A stretch of DNA of 5,331 nucleotides from HKST-UBA85 sp035654775 (GTDB lineage: Bacteria; Bacteroidota; Bacteroidia; Flavobacteriales; Flavobacteriaceae): assembly GCA_035654775.1 (NCBI GenBank), contig DASRWB010000013.1, positions 1 through 5,331 of the forward strand, written 5' to 3'. Both the position numbers and the translations under genes were made by a program. Under the pieces are notes generated by a model. That model searched no databases, had not been told where the DNA came from, and saw nothing but the letters and a program-made list of their open reading frames with translations. Shown piece by piece: positions 1 to 5,325 of this stretch (the stretch's first letter is position 1; each line of letters opens with the position of its first letter).

Positions 1-1
1 T

Positions 2-523
2 ATTTCCTTGATTGGTGCTAAATCAGAATACGGTAAGTTTTTTCTAATCGGTGGTGGAATTTCAGTACTATGGTTGATCTACAAAATCATCGACCGAAAA
101 AACAATATATGGATCGTTACTAATTTCAGGGTCATTGACGAATATGGAGTTTTCTCTATTAATTCAAAAGAAAGTCCCTTGGATAAGATAAACAATGTTT
201 CATATCGTCAGCCTTTAATTGGGCGGATTTTCAGCTATGGACATGTGCAAATTCAAACAGTTGCAGAAATGGGTTCAACATTACATAAAATGGTTGAAAA
301 ACCTAAATTGCTAAAAGACACAATAACAAAATGTCAAGACGAATATAGACAAGGACAAATCCGGGAGCAAGCTGAAAATTTAGCAAGCGCAGTTGGAGGT
401 GGACAAGCGACCACAAAGACAGACATTTCTGAAGAGTTGACAAAACTTCATAGCCTAAAAGAAAAGGGGATAATAACGGAGGATGAATTTAATCAAAGAA
501 AAGCTAAAATATTAGCAAGTTGA
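2..523 (+). CDS. PH-like domain plus SHOCT domain membrane-anchored protein, 5' partial
   Basis: The reading frame is open to the left edge, so the N-terminus is probably missing. A TTG at 8 is the first possible start inside the window, but nothing marks it as real; residue numbers below count from it. A hydrophobic stretch at about residues 11-27 (FFLIGGGISVLWLIYKII) is a likely transmembrane helix. Residues about 33-105 resemble the bacterial PH-like fold (bPH2/DUF304 type): IWIVTNFRVI, then SPLDKINNVSYRQPLIGRIF and GHVQIQT, the usual strand and turn pattern. After a low-complexity linker with GGG at about 130, residues 140-169 match the SHOCT motif (LTKLHSLKEKGIITEDEFNQRKAKIL). Such proteins sit in the cytoplasmic membrane with the PH-like domain in the cytosol; their biochemical role is mostly unknown. 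A 60-base sample is about 32% G+C, lower than the central genes. Family assignment is confident; function is not known. Confidence 0.85.
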   Translation: MSLIGAKSEYGKFFLIGGGISVLWLIYKIIDRKNNIWIVTNFRVIDEYGVFSINSKESPLDKINNVSYRQPLIGRIFSYGHVQIQTVAEMGSTLHKMVEKPKLLKDTITKCQDEYRQGQIREQAENLASAVGGGQATTKTDISEELTKLHSLKEKGIITEDEFNQRKAKILAS

Positions 524-542
524 CATTTTGGAACATAAAAAA

Positions 543-559
543 AGCTGCTAACACCGTGT
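543..559. repeat. Possible end of a dispersed Bacteroidota intergenic repeat
   Basis: The motif AGCTGCTAACACCGTGT lies 20 bases after the stop codon of the SHOCT gene. From memory, similar 'GCTAACACCGTGTATAA' strings recur after small accessory genes in Bacteroidota genomes; this is recollection, not a search. Its reverse partner may be the motif at 4581-4605: with one gap, about 10 of 17 positions match the reverse complement of that motif. There is only one copy of each here, so repetitiveness cannot be shown from this window. Confidence 0.35.
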
Positions 560-641
560 CCTATGAAAAGCACTAGCCAGATACTTCAATGTTACTATTT
601 ATTTTTTACTTTACTCCATTATGATGCTTTTGTGGTGTTGA

Positions 642-873
642 AATGTTGATTATTCGGAAGGATTATCAATATTTCAACGGCCTTTAAATAACTTGCTCCG
701 CATCCTATATGTGATACTCGCTCTTGGCGTGTTCACCGGCATCTGTATGATTATAAGTTATAATAAACCCGGTCACTTGCTATAAATATGTGATTCCGTT
801 TGAGGCGGAAGACAAGAGGGAATTTTATTTACGGTATGATAAGCTAAAAAAAAGAAAACGGGAGTTGATGTAA
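642..873 (+). pseudogene. Remnant of a small membrane-protein gene with one frameshift
   Basis: Two adjacent frames read like one protein. The first runs from 642 (just after a stop at 639) to a stop at 783 and includes PLNNLLRILYVILALG followed by VFTGICMIISYNKPGHLL, a plausible transmembrane helix ending in a polar turn. The second is in the +1 frame from about 781 to a TAA at 871, reading YKYVIPFEAEDKREFYL and then RYDKLKKRKRELM, a charged cytosolic-type tail. Removing one base near 780 would join them into a continuous chain of about 76 residues. No convincing start codon is seen; TTG at 693 and ATG at 747 are in frame. I do not recognise the family. The last codons lie in the tRNA terminator hairpin. 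The alternatives are chance open frames, a sequencing error in a real gene, or two tiny ORFs. Confidence 0.4.
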
Positions 874-889
874 AAATCAACTCCCGTTT
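846..889 (-). terminator. Intrinsic terminator of the tRNA-Gly/tRNA-Leu transcript
   Basis: A perfect 14-bp inverted repeat (856-869 with 876-889, arms AAACGGGAGTTGAT and its complement) encloses a 6-base loop. Read on the minus strand, the hairpin is followed at once by TTTTCTTTTTTTTA. It starts three bases beyond the 3' end of tRNA-Leu, exactly where a terminator for the minus-strand tRNA transcript should be. The plus-strand side has no T-run, so it should work in one direction only. Confidence 0.88.
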
Positions 890-891
890 AG

Positions 892-977
892 TACAGAAGG
901 CGGGACTTGAACCCGCACGGACATTACTGTCCATTGGATTTTAAGTCCAACGTGTCTACCAATTCCACCACTTCTGC
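892..977 (-). tRNA. tRNA-Leu (UAA)
   Basis: An 86-nt class II tRNA. On the minus strand the acceptor arm is GCAGAAG paired with CTTCTGT, and the discriminator is A. The terminal G1-U72 wobble is also known in E. coli tRNA-Leu(UAA). The anticodon stem-loop TTGGA-CTTAAAA-TCCAA gives anticodon UAA. The long variable arm GGACA-GTAA-TGTCC and the T arm GCGGG-TTCAAGT-CCCGC are both complete. The 3' CCA is not encoded (the next bases are CTA), so it must be added by the CCA-adding enzyme. It lies 19 nt downstream of tRNA-Gly on the same strand and is probably processed from the same transcript. Confidence 0.97.
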
Positions 978-996
978 AGAAACTAAATTGGTATAG

Positions 997-1068
997 AGCG
1001 AAAGACGGGATTTGAACCCGCGACCCTCACCTTGGCAAGGTGATGCTCTACCCCTGAGCTACTTTCGC
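997..1068 (-). tRNA. tRNA-Gly (GCC)
   Basis: A 72-nt tRNA. On the minus strand the acceptor GCGAAAG pairs with CTTTCGC, with discriminator U as usual for bacterial tRNA-Gly. The D arm is GCTC-AGGGGTA-GAGC. The anticodon arm TCACC-TTGCCAA-GGTGA gives anticodon GCC. The T arm is GCGGG-TTCAAAT-CCCGT, with one G-U pair. CCA is not encoded. It is the first tRNA of a two-gene unit with tRNA-Leu and lies 85 nt after the mutS stop, so it could receive mutS read-through as well as transcription from its own promoter. Confidence 0.97.
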
Positions 1069-1104
1069 AAGTTTTTAGCTGAACGTTGGCTTTAATTGCG
1101 AGGG

Positions 1105-1135
1105 CAAATTTAATACATTTCTAAAAATACCCAAG
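1105..1135 (-). promoter_or_regulatory. Candidate Bacteroidota-type promoter for the tRNA pair
   Basis: On the minus strand, TAAATTTG (1105-1112) fits the Bacteroidota -7 consensus TAnnTTTG exactly. CTTG (1132-1135) lies 19 bases upstream, at the expected distance for the -33 TTG element. Transcription would start near 1100, about 30 nt before tRNA-Gly. The placement between mutS and the tRNAs supports it; activity is inferred. Confidence 0.6.
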
Positions 1136-1160
1136 CCTTTTTTAAGAAAAAGATTAGGCT
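1123..1160 (-). terminator. Possible weak terminator at the mutS 3' end
   Basis: On the minus strand, AGCCT (1156-1160) pairs with AGGCT (1134-1138). Inside it, five T and five A pair around a CTT loop, leaving a 4-base bulge on the left arm. The tract TGGGTATTTTT follows. The first arm overlaps the last mutS codons and its stop. The stem is short in G/C pairs and the U-tract is interrupted, so termination would be partial at best. It also overlaps the -33 element of the tRNA promoter. Confidence 0.35.
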
Positions 1161-3766
1161 CTTTTCTTTTTTAGCAGCATGCGTTTTATTTCGTTTAATT
1201 TCATTAACGCTTCTACCGGCGTTAAGGTATCGATGTTGGTATTTAGTATTTCGTCTTTAATTTCTTCGAGTAAAGGGTCGTCGAGTTTAAAGAAACTCAA
1301 TTGCATGTCGTTTTGAATTTGTTTTACCCGGTCGGTAAGCTTTTCACTGGAATGTGATTCTTCTAGTTTTTTAAGTATTTTGTTTGCCCGGTGCAAAACT
1401 TGCTGGGGCATACCCGCCATTTTGGCTACGTGTATTCCGAAACTGTGTTCGCTGCCTCCGGGTTGCAGTTTACGTAAAAAAAGCACGTTGTCTTTCAGTT
1501 CCTTAATGGATACGTTGAAGTTTTTGATACGGGAAAACGTTTCAGTCATTTCGTTGAGTTCGTGGTAGTGTGTAGCGAACAGGGTTTTGGGTTTAGCCGG
1601 ATGTTCATGGAGGTATTCGCTTATGGCCCAGGCAATGGATATACCGTCGTAGGTACTGGTACCTCTGCCAATTTCGTCGAGGAGTACCAGGCTTCTTTCA
1701 GAAATGTTGTTTAGGATGGAGGCGGTTTCGTTCATTTCAACCATAAAGGTGGATTCGCCCATGGAGATGTTATCACTGGCACCTACGCGGGTAAAAATTT
1801 TATCGATTACGCCTATTTTGGCGGCCTTAGCCGGTACAAAGCTTCCTATTTGTGCCAAGAGGACAATAAGCGCTGTTTGTCTTAAGATGGCTGATTTACC
1901 GGACATGTTGGGTCCGGTAATCATCATGATTTGCCGGGTTTCACGGTCTAACATTATAGAATTAGGAATATAGGGTTCTCCCAAGGGCAATTGTTTTTCA
2001 ATAACCGGATGCCTGCCTTCAGTTATTTCCAGGGAAAATGAAGTGTTTATCTCAGGGCAAACATAGTTGTTGCTGACTGCCAGTTGTGCAAAGCCACACA
2101 AGCAATCCAGCTTGCCAATTACCGCGGCATTTTGTTGCACCGTGCCAATGAATTGTTGCATCCAGCAGACCAGCTCATAGAACAGGTGTTGTTCTATGGC
2201 AAGAATACGCTCTTCGGCACCTAGAATTTTGGCTTCATAGGTTTTGAGTTCTTCGGTGATGTAGCGTTCGGCATTAACGAGGGTTTGTTTCCGAATCCAT
2301 TCGGGAGGCACTTTGTCTTTATGTGTATTTCGGACTTCTATGTAGTAGCCAAATACGTTATTGGAAGCTATTTTAAGCGAAGGTATTCCGGTACGTTTGC
2401 TTTCCTGCTCCAGCATGTGGTCCAGGTATTCTTTACCGGAGACCGACAAGGTTCGCAGTTCGTCCAGTTCGCTTGAAAATCCGGAGGCAATGGTATTTCC
2501 TTTTAGTACACTTACCGGTGCATCTTCATGCAGTGTTTCTTTGATTTTTTCTCTGAGGACTTCGCAATTGTCGAGTGTTTTGCCCAGTGTGATCAGGCTT
2601 TCGTTTTCTATTTGTGCACACAAGGCTTTAACGGGTACAATGGCTTCCAAGGCATTTTTTAACTGAACCACTTCGCGCGGGGTCACTTTTTCGGTGGCAA
2701 TTTTGGATATGAGTCGTTCCATATCGCCTATATGCTTGAGGTGGTGCTGTATTTTTTGGAGCAGGTTGTTATGGTTTACCAAAAAATTTACAGCACTGTG
2801 TCTTTCTTGTATTTTCTCCGATTGCTTTAACGGCAGGGCCAGCCAACGTTTTAACAGCCTGCCGCCCATAGGTGAGATGGTTTTGTCTATGACATCAATG
2901 AGGGTTACGGCGTTGGTATTATAGGATTGATACAGTTCCAGGTTGCGGATGGTAAATTTGTCCATCCAAACAAACTCTTCTTCGGCAATACGGGAAATGT
3001 TTGAAATGTGCCGGACTTGATTGTGGTGTGTTTCACCCAGGTAATGCAATACGGCGCCGGAGGCGATAATTCCTTCATACAGGGTTTCGATGCCAAACCC
3101 TTTTAAGGTTTTGGTGTTAAAATGTTTGGTTAGGGTTTCGTAGGCATAGTCTGCCTGAAAGACCCAATCTTCGAGGTAAAAGGTATGGAAATGATTTCCG
3201 AAGGTGCTGTTGAATTCTTGTCTTTTTTGTTTAGGGATTAGGATTTCGCTGGGTTTAAAGTTTTGAAGCAGTTTATCAATGTATTCTTCTTTGCCTTGAG
3301 CGGTAAAAAACTCGCCTGTGGAGACATCAAGAAAAGAAATTCCAATGTTTTTTTTATCGAGATGTACGGCGCAAAGGAAATTGTTGGTTTTTGCCTTGAG
3401 CACCTCGTCGTTAAGGGCGACGCCGGGCGTTACCAGTTCCGTAACTCCTCGTTTTACGATGGTTTTGGCTTGTTTTGGGTCTTCCAGTTGATCGCAGATG
3501 GCTACGCGACAACCTGCTTTGACCAATTTGGGTAAATAGGTATTGAGGGCATGGTGGGGAAATCCGGCGAGTTCGGTTTCGCTGGTACTTCCGGCGCCTC
3601 TTTTGGTAAGCACAATATCGAGAATAGCTGCTGTTTTTACGGCGTCTTCCCCGAAAGTTTCGTAAAAATCGCCCACGCGAAACAGCAATAATGCGTCCGG
3701 GTACTTTGCCTTTATGGCATTGTACTGCTTCATTAACGGAGTTTCTTTAGTTGCTTTTTTAGCCAA
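1154..3766 (-). CDS. mutS: DNA mismatch repair protein MutS
   Basis: MutS finds mismatches and small loops in newly replicated DNA and, with ATP, recruits MutL to start repair. The gene is intact and the 870 residues are normal for the family. The N-terminal mismatch-binding domain carries GDFYETF (32-38), where Phe34 is the wedge residue and Glu36 its partner (E. coli Phe36/Glu38). The connector, lever and clamp domains follow. The C-terminal ATPase has Walker A GPNMSGKS (618-625), the ordered loop and signature SMGESTFMVEM (668-678), Walker B LVLLDE (693-698) and the ATHYHEL histidine loop (731-737). QLSFF at 822-826 matches the beta-clamp-binding motif known from B. subtilis MutS, and a C-terminal helical dimerisation region ends the protein. 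The start is a TTG at 3764-3766: no ATG lies between it and an upstream in-frame stop, and KETPLMKQY before the first domain is typical. ATG at codon 12 is the alternative. It is divergent from the methyltransferase gene. Confidence 0.98.
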   Translation of the reverse strand: MAKKATKETPLMKQYNAIKAKYPDALLLFRVGDFYETFGEDAVKTAAILDIVLTKRGAGSTSETELAGFPHHALNTYLPKLVKAGCRVAICDQLEDPKQAKTIVKRGVTELVTPGVALNDEVLKAKTNNFLCAVHLDKKNIGISFLDVSTGEFFTAQGKEEYIDKLLQNFKPSEILIPKQKRQEFNSTFGNHFHTFYLEDWVFQADYAYETLTKHFNTKTLKGFGIETLYEGIIASGAVLHYLGETHHNQVRHISNISRIAEEEFVWMDKFTIRNLELYQSYNTNAVTLIDVIDKTISPMGGRLLKRWLALPLKQSEKIQERHSAVNFLVNHNNLLQKIQHHLKHIGDMERLISKIATEKVTPREVVQLKNALEAIVPVKALCAQIENESLITLGKTLDNCEVLREKIKETLHEDAPVSVLKGNTIASGFSSELDELRTLSVSGKEYLDHMLEQESKRTGIPSLKIASNNVFGYYIEVRNTHKDKVPPEWIRKQTLVNAERYITEELKTYEAKILGAEERILAIEQHLFYELVCWMQQFIGTVQQNAAVIGKLDCLCGFAQLAVSNNYVCPEINTSFSLEITEGRHPVIEKQLPLGEPYIPNSIMLDRETRQIMMITGPNMSGKSAILRQTALIVLLAQIGSFVPAKAAKIGVIDKIFTRVGASDNISMGESTFMVEMNETASILNNISERSLVLLDEIGRGTSTYDGISIAWAISEYLHEHPAKPKTLFATHYHELNEMTETFSRIKNFNVSIKELKDNVLFLRKLQPGGSEHSFGIHVAKMAGMPQQVLHRANKILKKLEESHSSEKLTDRVKQIQNDMQLSFFKLDDPLLEEIKDEILNTNIDTLTPVEALMKLNEIKRMLLKKKRA

Positions 3767-3789
3767 AATATGAAATAGTATTACTTTTG
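3758..3789 (+). promoter_or_regulatory. Tentative promoter for the TrmH-family methyltransferase gene
   Basis: TACTTTTG (3782-3789) fits TAnnTTTG exactly. The -33 region about 20 bases upstream (TTTAG, 3758-3762) is a poor match to TTTG and lies over the first mutS codons. A start near 3795 would give a leader of about 105 nt that includes the small ORF at 3880. It is the only full -7 match I found between the two divergent genes on this strand. Confidence 0.33.
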
Positions 3790-3833
3790 CTGAATTGTAA
3801 GGATGCTAATGTAGGTAAATCTTGATTTTTTTT

Positions 3834-3862
3834 GAAATCTATTGCCGGTAAGTTATTTACAA
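3834..3862 (-). promoter_or_regulatory. Tentative mutS promoter
   Basis: On the minus strand, TTG (3860-3862) is followed after 18 bases by TAGATTTC (3834-3841), one mismatch from TAnnTTTG. Spacing is slightly short of the usual 19-21. Transcription would begin near 3828, about 60 nt before the TTG start. No better candidate was seen in the 133-bp divergent gap. Weak evidence. Confidence 0.25.
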
Positions 3863-3879
3863 TTTTCAGGAGTTATTAA

Positions 3880-3903
3880 ATGCAAACTCAGGTATTACTA
3901 TGA
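3880..3903 (+). CDS. Possible 7-codon leader ORF overlapping the methyltransferase start
   Basis: ATG at 3880 opens a frame encoding MQTQVLL. Its TGA stop (3901-3903) overlaps the ATG of the next gene (3900-3902) in an ATGA junction. AGGAG at 3868-3872, seven bases before this ATG, is a full Shine-Dalgarno core, which is rare in front of Bacteroidota genes and is placed for this ORF rather than for the methyltransferase start 27 bases away. This is the arrangement seen in translational coupling. It could equally be chance, since the ORF is very short. Confidence 0.3.
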   Translation: MQTQVLL

Positions 3904-4430
3904 GAAAATTAGCTAACGAGGAATTGGATCGACTGAGTACATCGGCCTTTAAAACGGCCCGGAAAACGCCCCTTATTCTGGTGCTGGACAACATACGCAG
4001 TTTACACAATATTGGTTCGGTATTCAGGACTGCGGATGCTTTTTTAATAGAGAAAATTTACCTGTGTGGTATTACGGCTACTCCGCCACATAAGGACATT
4101 CACAAAACGGCTTTGGGCAGCACGGAAACCGTAGCCTGGGAGTATGTTGAAAACACGCTTGAGCTGATTGCACGTTTACAAGCGGAAAAGGTGCATGTGG
4201 TGAGTATTGAGCAGGCGGAAAATGCCATTCCGCTTCATGCCTTTAGCGTAACACCGGAAACTCCCTATGCTTTGGTTTTTGGCAACGAGGTAAAAGGCGT
4301 ATCTCAAGACGTTGTTTCTGCCAGTGACTCGGTGGTGGAAATACCCCAGTATGGCACCAAACACTCGTTGAACATCTCGGTGAGTTGCGGGATTGTGGTT
4401 TGGGATGTGTTTGGCAAACTTATGTTTTAG
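3900..4430 (+). CDS. TrmH/SpoU-family RNA 2'-O-methyltransferase
   Basis: A complete 176-residue SPOUT-superfamily methyltransferase, expected to transfer a methyl group from S-adenosylmethionine to a ribose 2'-OH in tRNA or rRNA in the cytoplasm. All three family motifs are visible. Motif 1 is NIRSLHNIGSVFRTADAF (31-48), with the conserved Asn37 and Arg43. Motif 2 is ALVFGNEVKGV (124-134). Motif 3 is IPQYGTKHSLNISVSCGI (148-165), with the SLN that helps form the knotted SAM pocket. There is no N-terminal substrate-binding extension as in RlmB or TsnR, so it is a minimal catalytic domain of TrmH/TrmL-like size. The precise nucleotide modified cannot be told from sequence. ATG 3900 gives the family-typical N-terminus MRKLANEELDRLS. 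It is transcribed away from mutS, an adjacency I recall from other Bacteroidota. A 60-base sample is about 57% G+C. Confidence 0.92.
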   Translation: MRKLANEELDRLSTSAFKTARKTPLILVLDNIRSLHNIGSVFRTADAFLIEKIYLCGITATPPHKDIHKTALGSTETVAWEYVENTLELIARLQAEKVHVVSIEQAENAIPLHAFSVTPETPYALVFGNEVKGVSQDVVSASDSVVEIPQYGTKHSLNISVSCGIVVWDVFGKLMF

Positions 4431-4503
4431 GTTTGTTGTTCTTATGGGTGTACGTCCCTGCTATAGGTTGACTACTTAACGTCAGTTTATATGAAAGTGA
4501 ATG

Positions 4504-4525
4504 TAAAACCCAATTTCAGGTTTTA
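4504..4525 (+). terminator. Weak hairpin, possible terminator after the methyltransferase gene
   Basis: TAAAACC (4504-4510) and GGTTTTA (4519-4525) form a 7-bp stem with an 8-base loop, about 75 bases after the methyltransferase stop. Only two pairs are G-C, and just TT follows before AGC, so the U-tract comes only from the stem itself. It is the only hairpin seen that could end this transcript. Confidence 0.25.
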
Positions 4526-4580
4526 TTAGCTTATCCTAAAAAAAGGTATTATTTTTAATCTATAGAACAGGTGGTTTTGA

Positions 4581-4605
4581 GACGGACTGCCGTTGGCAAC
4601 AAGCT
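4581..4605. repeat. Possible other end of the dispersed intergenic repeat
   Basis: The sequence contains ACTGCCGTTGGCAACAAGCT (4586-4605), with an internal small palindrome TGCC-GTT-GGCA. From memory, closely similar strings stand just before small accessory genes in Bacteroidota, as here, where higBA follows. Its reverse complement partly matches the motif at 543-559 (both begin AGCT and share CA and CG blocks). As with that motif, repetitiveness is recollected and not shown by the window. Confidence 0.35.
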
Positions 4606-4620
4606 GAAAAAACAAAATAA

Positions 4621-4635
4621 TTACCAATTTGGTAA
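4621..4635. promoter_or_regulatory. Palindromic candidate operator of the higBA operon
   Basis: TTACCAA and TTGGTAA form a perfect 7-bp inverted repeat around one T. It lies 9 bases upstream of the -7 box and covers the region where the -33 element should be. Toxin-antitoxin operons of this type are usually repressed by the HTH antitoxin or the toxin-antitoxin complex binding such a palindrome, so HigA is the expected ligand. The binding is inferred. Confidence 0.6.
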
Positions 4636-4644
4636 CTTTTTTAT

Positions 4645-4652
4645 TATATTTG
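4645..4652 (+). promoter_or_regulatory. -7 box of the higBA promoter
   Basis: TATATTTG fits the Bacteroidota -7 consensus TAnnTTTG exactly. No TTG is found at the usual 19-21 base distance; that position lies in the operator palindrome, and TTTG at 4628-4631 is only 13 bases away. Transcription would start around 4657-4660, leaving only about 10 bases before the GTG start of higB. Confidence 0.6.
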
Positions 4653-4669
4653 CGACAAACAATTACAAT

Positions 4670-4963
4670 GTGCGAGTAATAGCAAAACGAACTTTACGAG
4701 ATTTTTGGGAAAAACACGCTGATTGCGAACAACAATTAAAATCGTGGTACAGAGAAACCGAAAAATCCGAATGGAAAAACATTACCGATTTAAAGAAAGA
4801 ATATCCAAGTGCAAGTATTTTAAAAGACAATCGAATTGTTTACAATATCAAAGGCAATACTTATCGCTTGATTGTAAAATTCAATTTTGAATACGGGATA
4901 TGTTGGATAAGGTTTATTGGAACTCACGCGGCGTATGATAAAATTGACGCAAATAATATCTGA
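4670..4963 (+). CDS. higB: HigB-family toxin, mRNA interferase (RelE superfamily)
   Basis: A 97-residue protein of the HigB toxin family (RelE/HigB fold). Such toxins cleave mRNA, usually on the ribosome, and slow growth when their antitoxin is lost. The family pattern is clear throughout: RTLRDFWEKHADCEQQLKSW near the N-terminus, ASILKDNRIVYNIKGNTYRL (48-67), and the C-terminal RFIGTHAAYDKI (81-92), whose basic and His residues are typical of the active-site face. I see no truncation or missing block, so the toxin should be active. The GTG at 4670 is chosen because MRVIAKRTLR is the usual N-terminus and it lies just after the -7 box. A longer frame from GTG 4571 would translate across the operator and promoter and is rejected. 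An out-of-frame ATG overlaps the start by one base (4668). There is no Shine-Dalgarno. The stop is two bases before higA. Confidence 0.93.
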   Translation: MRVIAKRTLRDFWEKHADCEQQLKSWYRETEKSEWKNITDLKKEYPSASILKDNRIVYNIKGNTYRLIVKFNFEYGICWIRFIGTHAAYDKIDANNI

Positions 4964-4965
4964 TT

Positions 4966-5325
4966 ATGAAAATATTACCCATTAGAAACGAAAAAGACTA
5001 TCAAAAAGCACTCAACAGACTTGAGGATATTTTTGACGCAAAAAAAGGAACGGAAGAAGGAGATGAATTGGAAATCCTTTCAATCTTGGTTGACCAATAC
5101 GAAAAAGAGAATTTCCCAATCGGAATGCCTGACCCAATCGAAGCCATTAAGTTCCGAATGGAACAAATGGGAATGAATCAAAAAGATTTAGCAGAAGTTG
5201 TTGGCTTTAAAAGCAGAGTAAGTGAAATATTAAATAAAAAAAGAAAACTGACCTTGGGTATGATTAGAAAACTGAACACAACTCTTCACATTCCGACTGA
5301 GGTTTTGGTTCAAGATTATGAATAA
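4966..5325 (+). CDS. higA: HigA-family antitoxin with XRE-type helix-turn-helix
   Basis: A complete 119-residue antitoxin of the COG5499 type. It neutralises HigB by direct binding and is expected to repress the operon. Residues 1-50 form an acidic, mostly helical part (NEKDYQKALNRLEDIFDAKK, then EEGDELEIL) that is likely to contact the toxin. Residues about 56-114 are the XRE helix-turn-helix, with NQKDLAEVVGFKSRVSEILN (71-90), in which SRVSEILN is the recognition helix, then KKRKLTLGMIRKL and HIPTEVL. Toxin before antitoxin with a 2-base gap is the hallmark order of higBA, and the two are surely co-transcribed and probably translationally coupled. The gene is A-rich on the coding strand, about 32% G+C in a 75-base sample. 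Only six bases of the window follow its stop, so no terminator is visible. Confidence 0.94.
   Translation: MKILPIRNEKDYQKALNRLEDIFDAKKGTEEGDELEILSILVDQYEKENFPIGMPDPIEAIKFRMEQMGMNQKDLAEVVGFKSRVSEILNKKRKLTLGMIRKLNTTLHIPTEVLVQDYE

Larger units (their letters stand above)
4431..4669. other. Gene-free stretch between the methyltransferase and higB
   Basis: No convincing coding frame is seen on either strand. The stretch holds, in order, a weak hairpin (4504-4525), an A/T-rich part, the repeat-like motif at 4581-4605, and the higBA operator and -7 box. The change from G+C-richer to A+T-rich sequence happens here, so it probably contains the boundary between the core segment and the accessory toxin-antitoxin operon. 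No direct repeats or integrase site were recognised. Confidence 0.5.

Noticed and set aside
560..641. A coding start for the remnant upstream of 642 (MMLLWC then stop at 639)
   Set aside because: It is in the same frame but ended by TGA at 639 after six codons. Nothing links it to the membrane-like segment, and the A/T-rich stretch otherwise shows no structure.
892..1068. tRNA 3' ends as an integration (att) site
   Set aside because: I found no second copy of either tRNA 3' end in the window and no integrase gene; the two tRNAs resemble each other only in the T arm, as expected.
1380..3535. Several open frames of 60-100 codons antisense to or out of frame with mutS
   Set aside because: They lie wholly inside mutS, which has complete family motifs, and their translations show no recognisable domain or start signal.
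4176..4364. A 62-codon minus-strand frame inside the methyltransferase gene
   Set aside because: It lies fully within a well-supported gene and has no recognisable motif or start signal.
4571..4669. An N-terminal extension of HigB by 33 residues from GTG 4571
   Set aside because: It would translate through the repeat-like motif, the operator palindrome and the -7 box, and the extra residues do not resemble the family. The GTG at 4670 gives the standard N-terminus.
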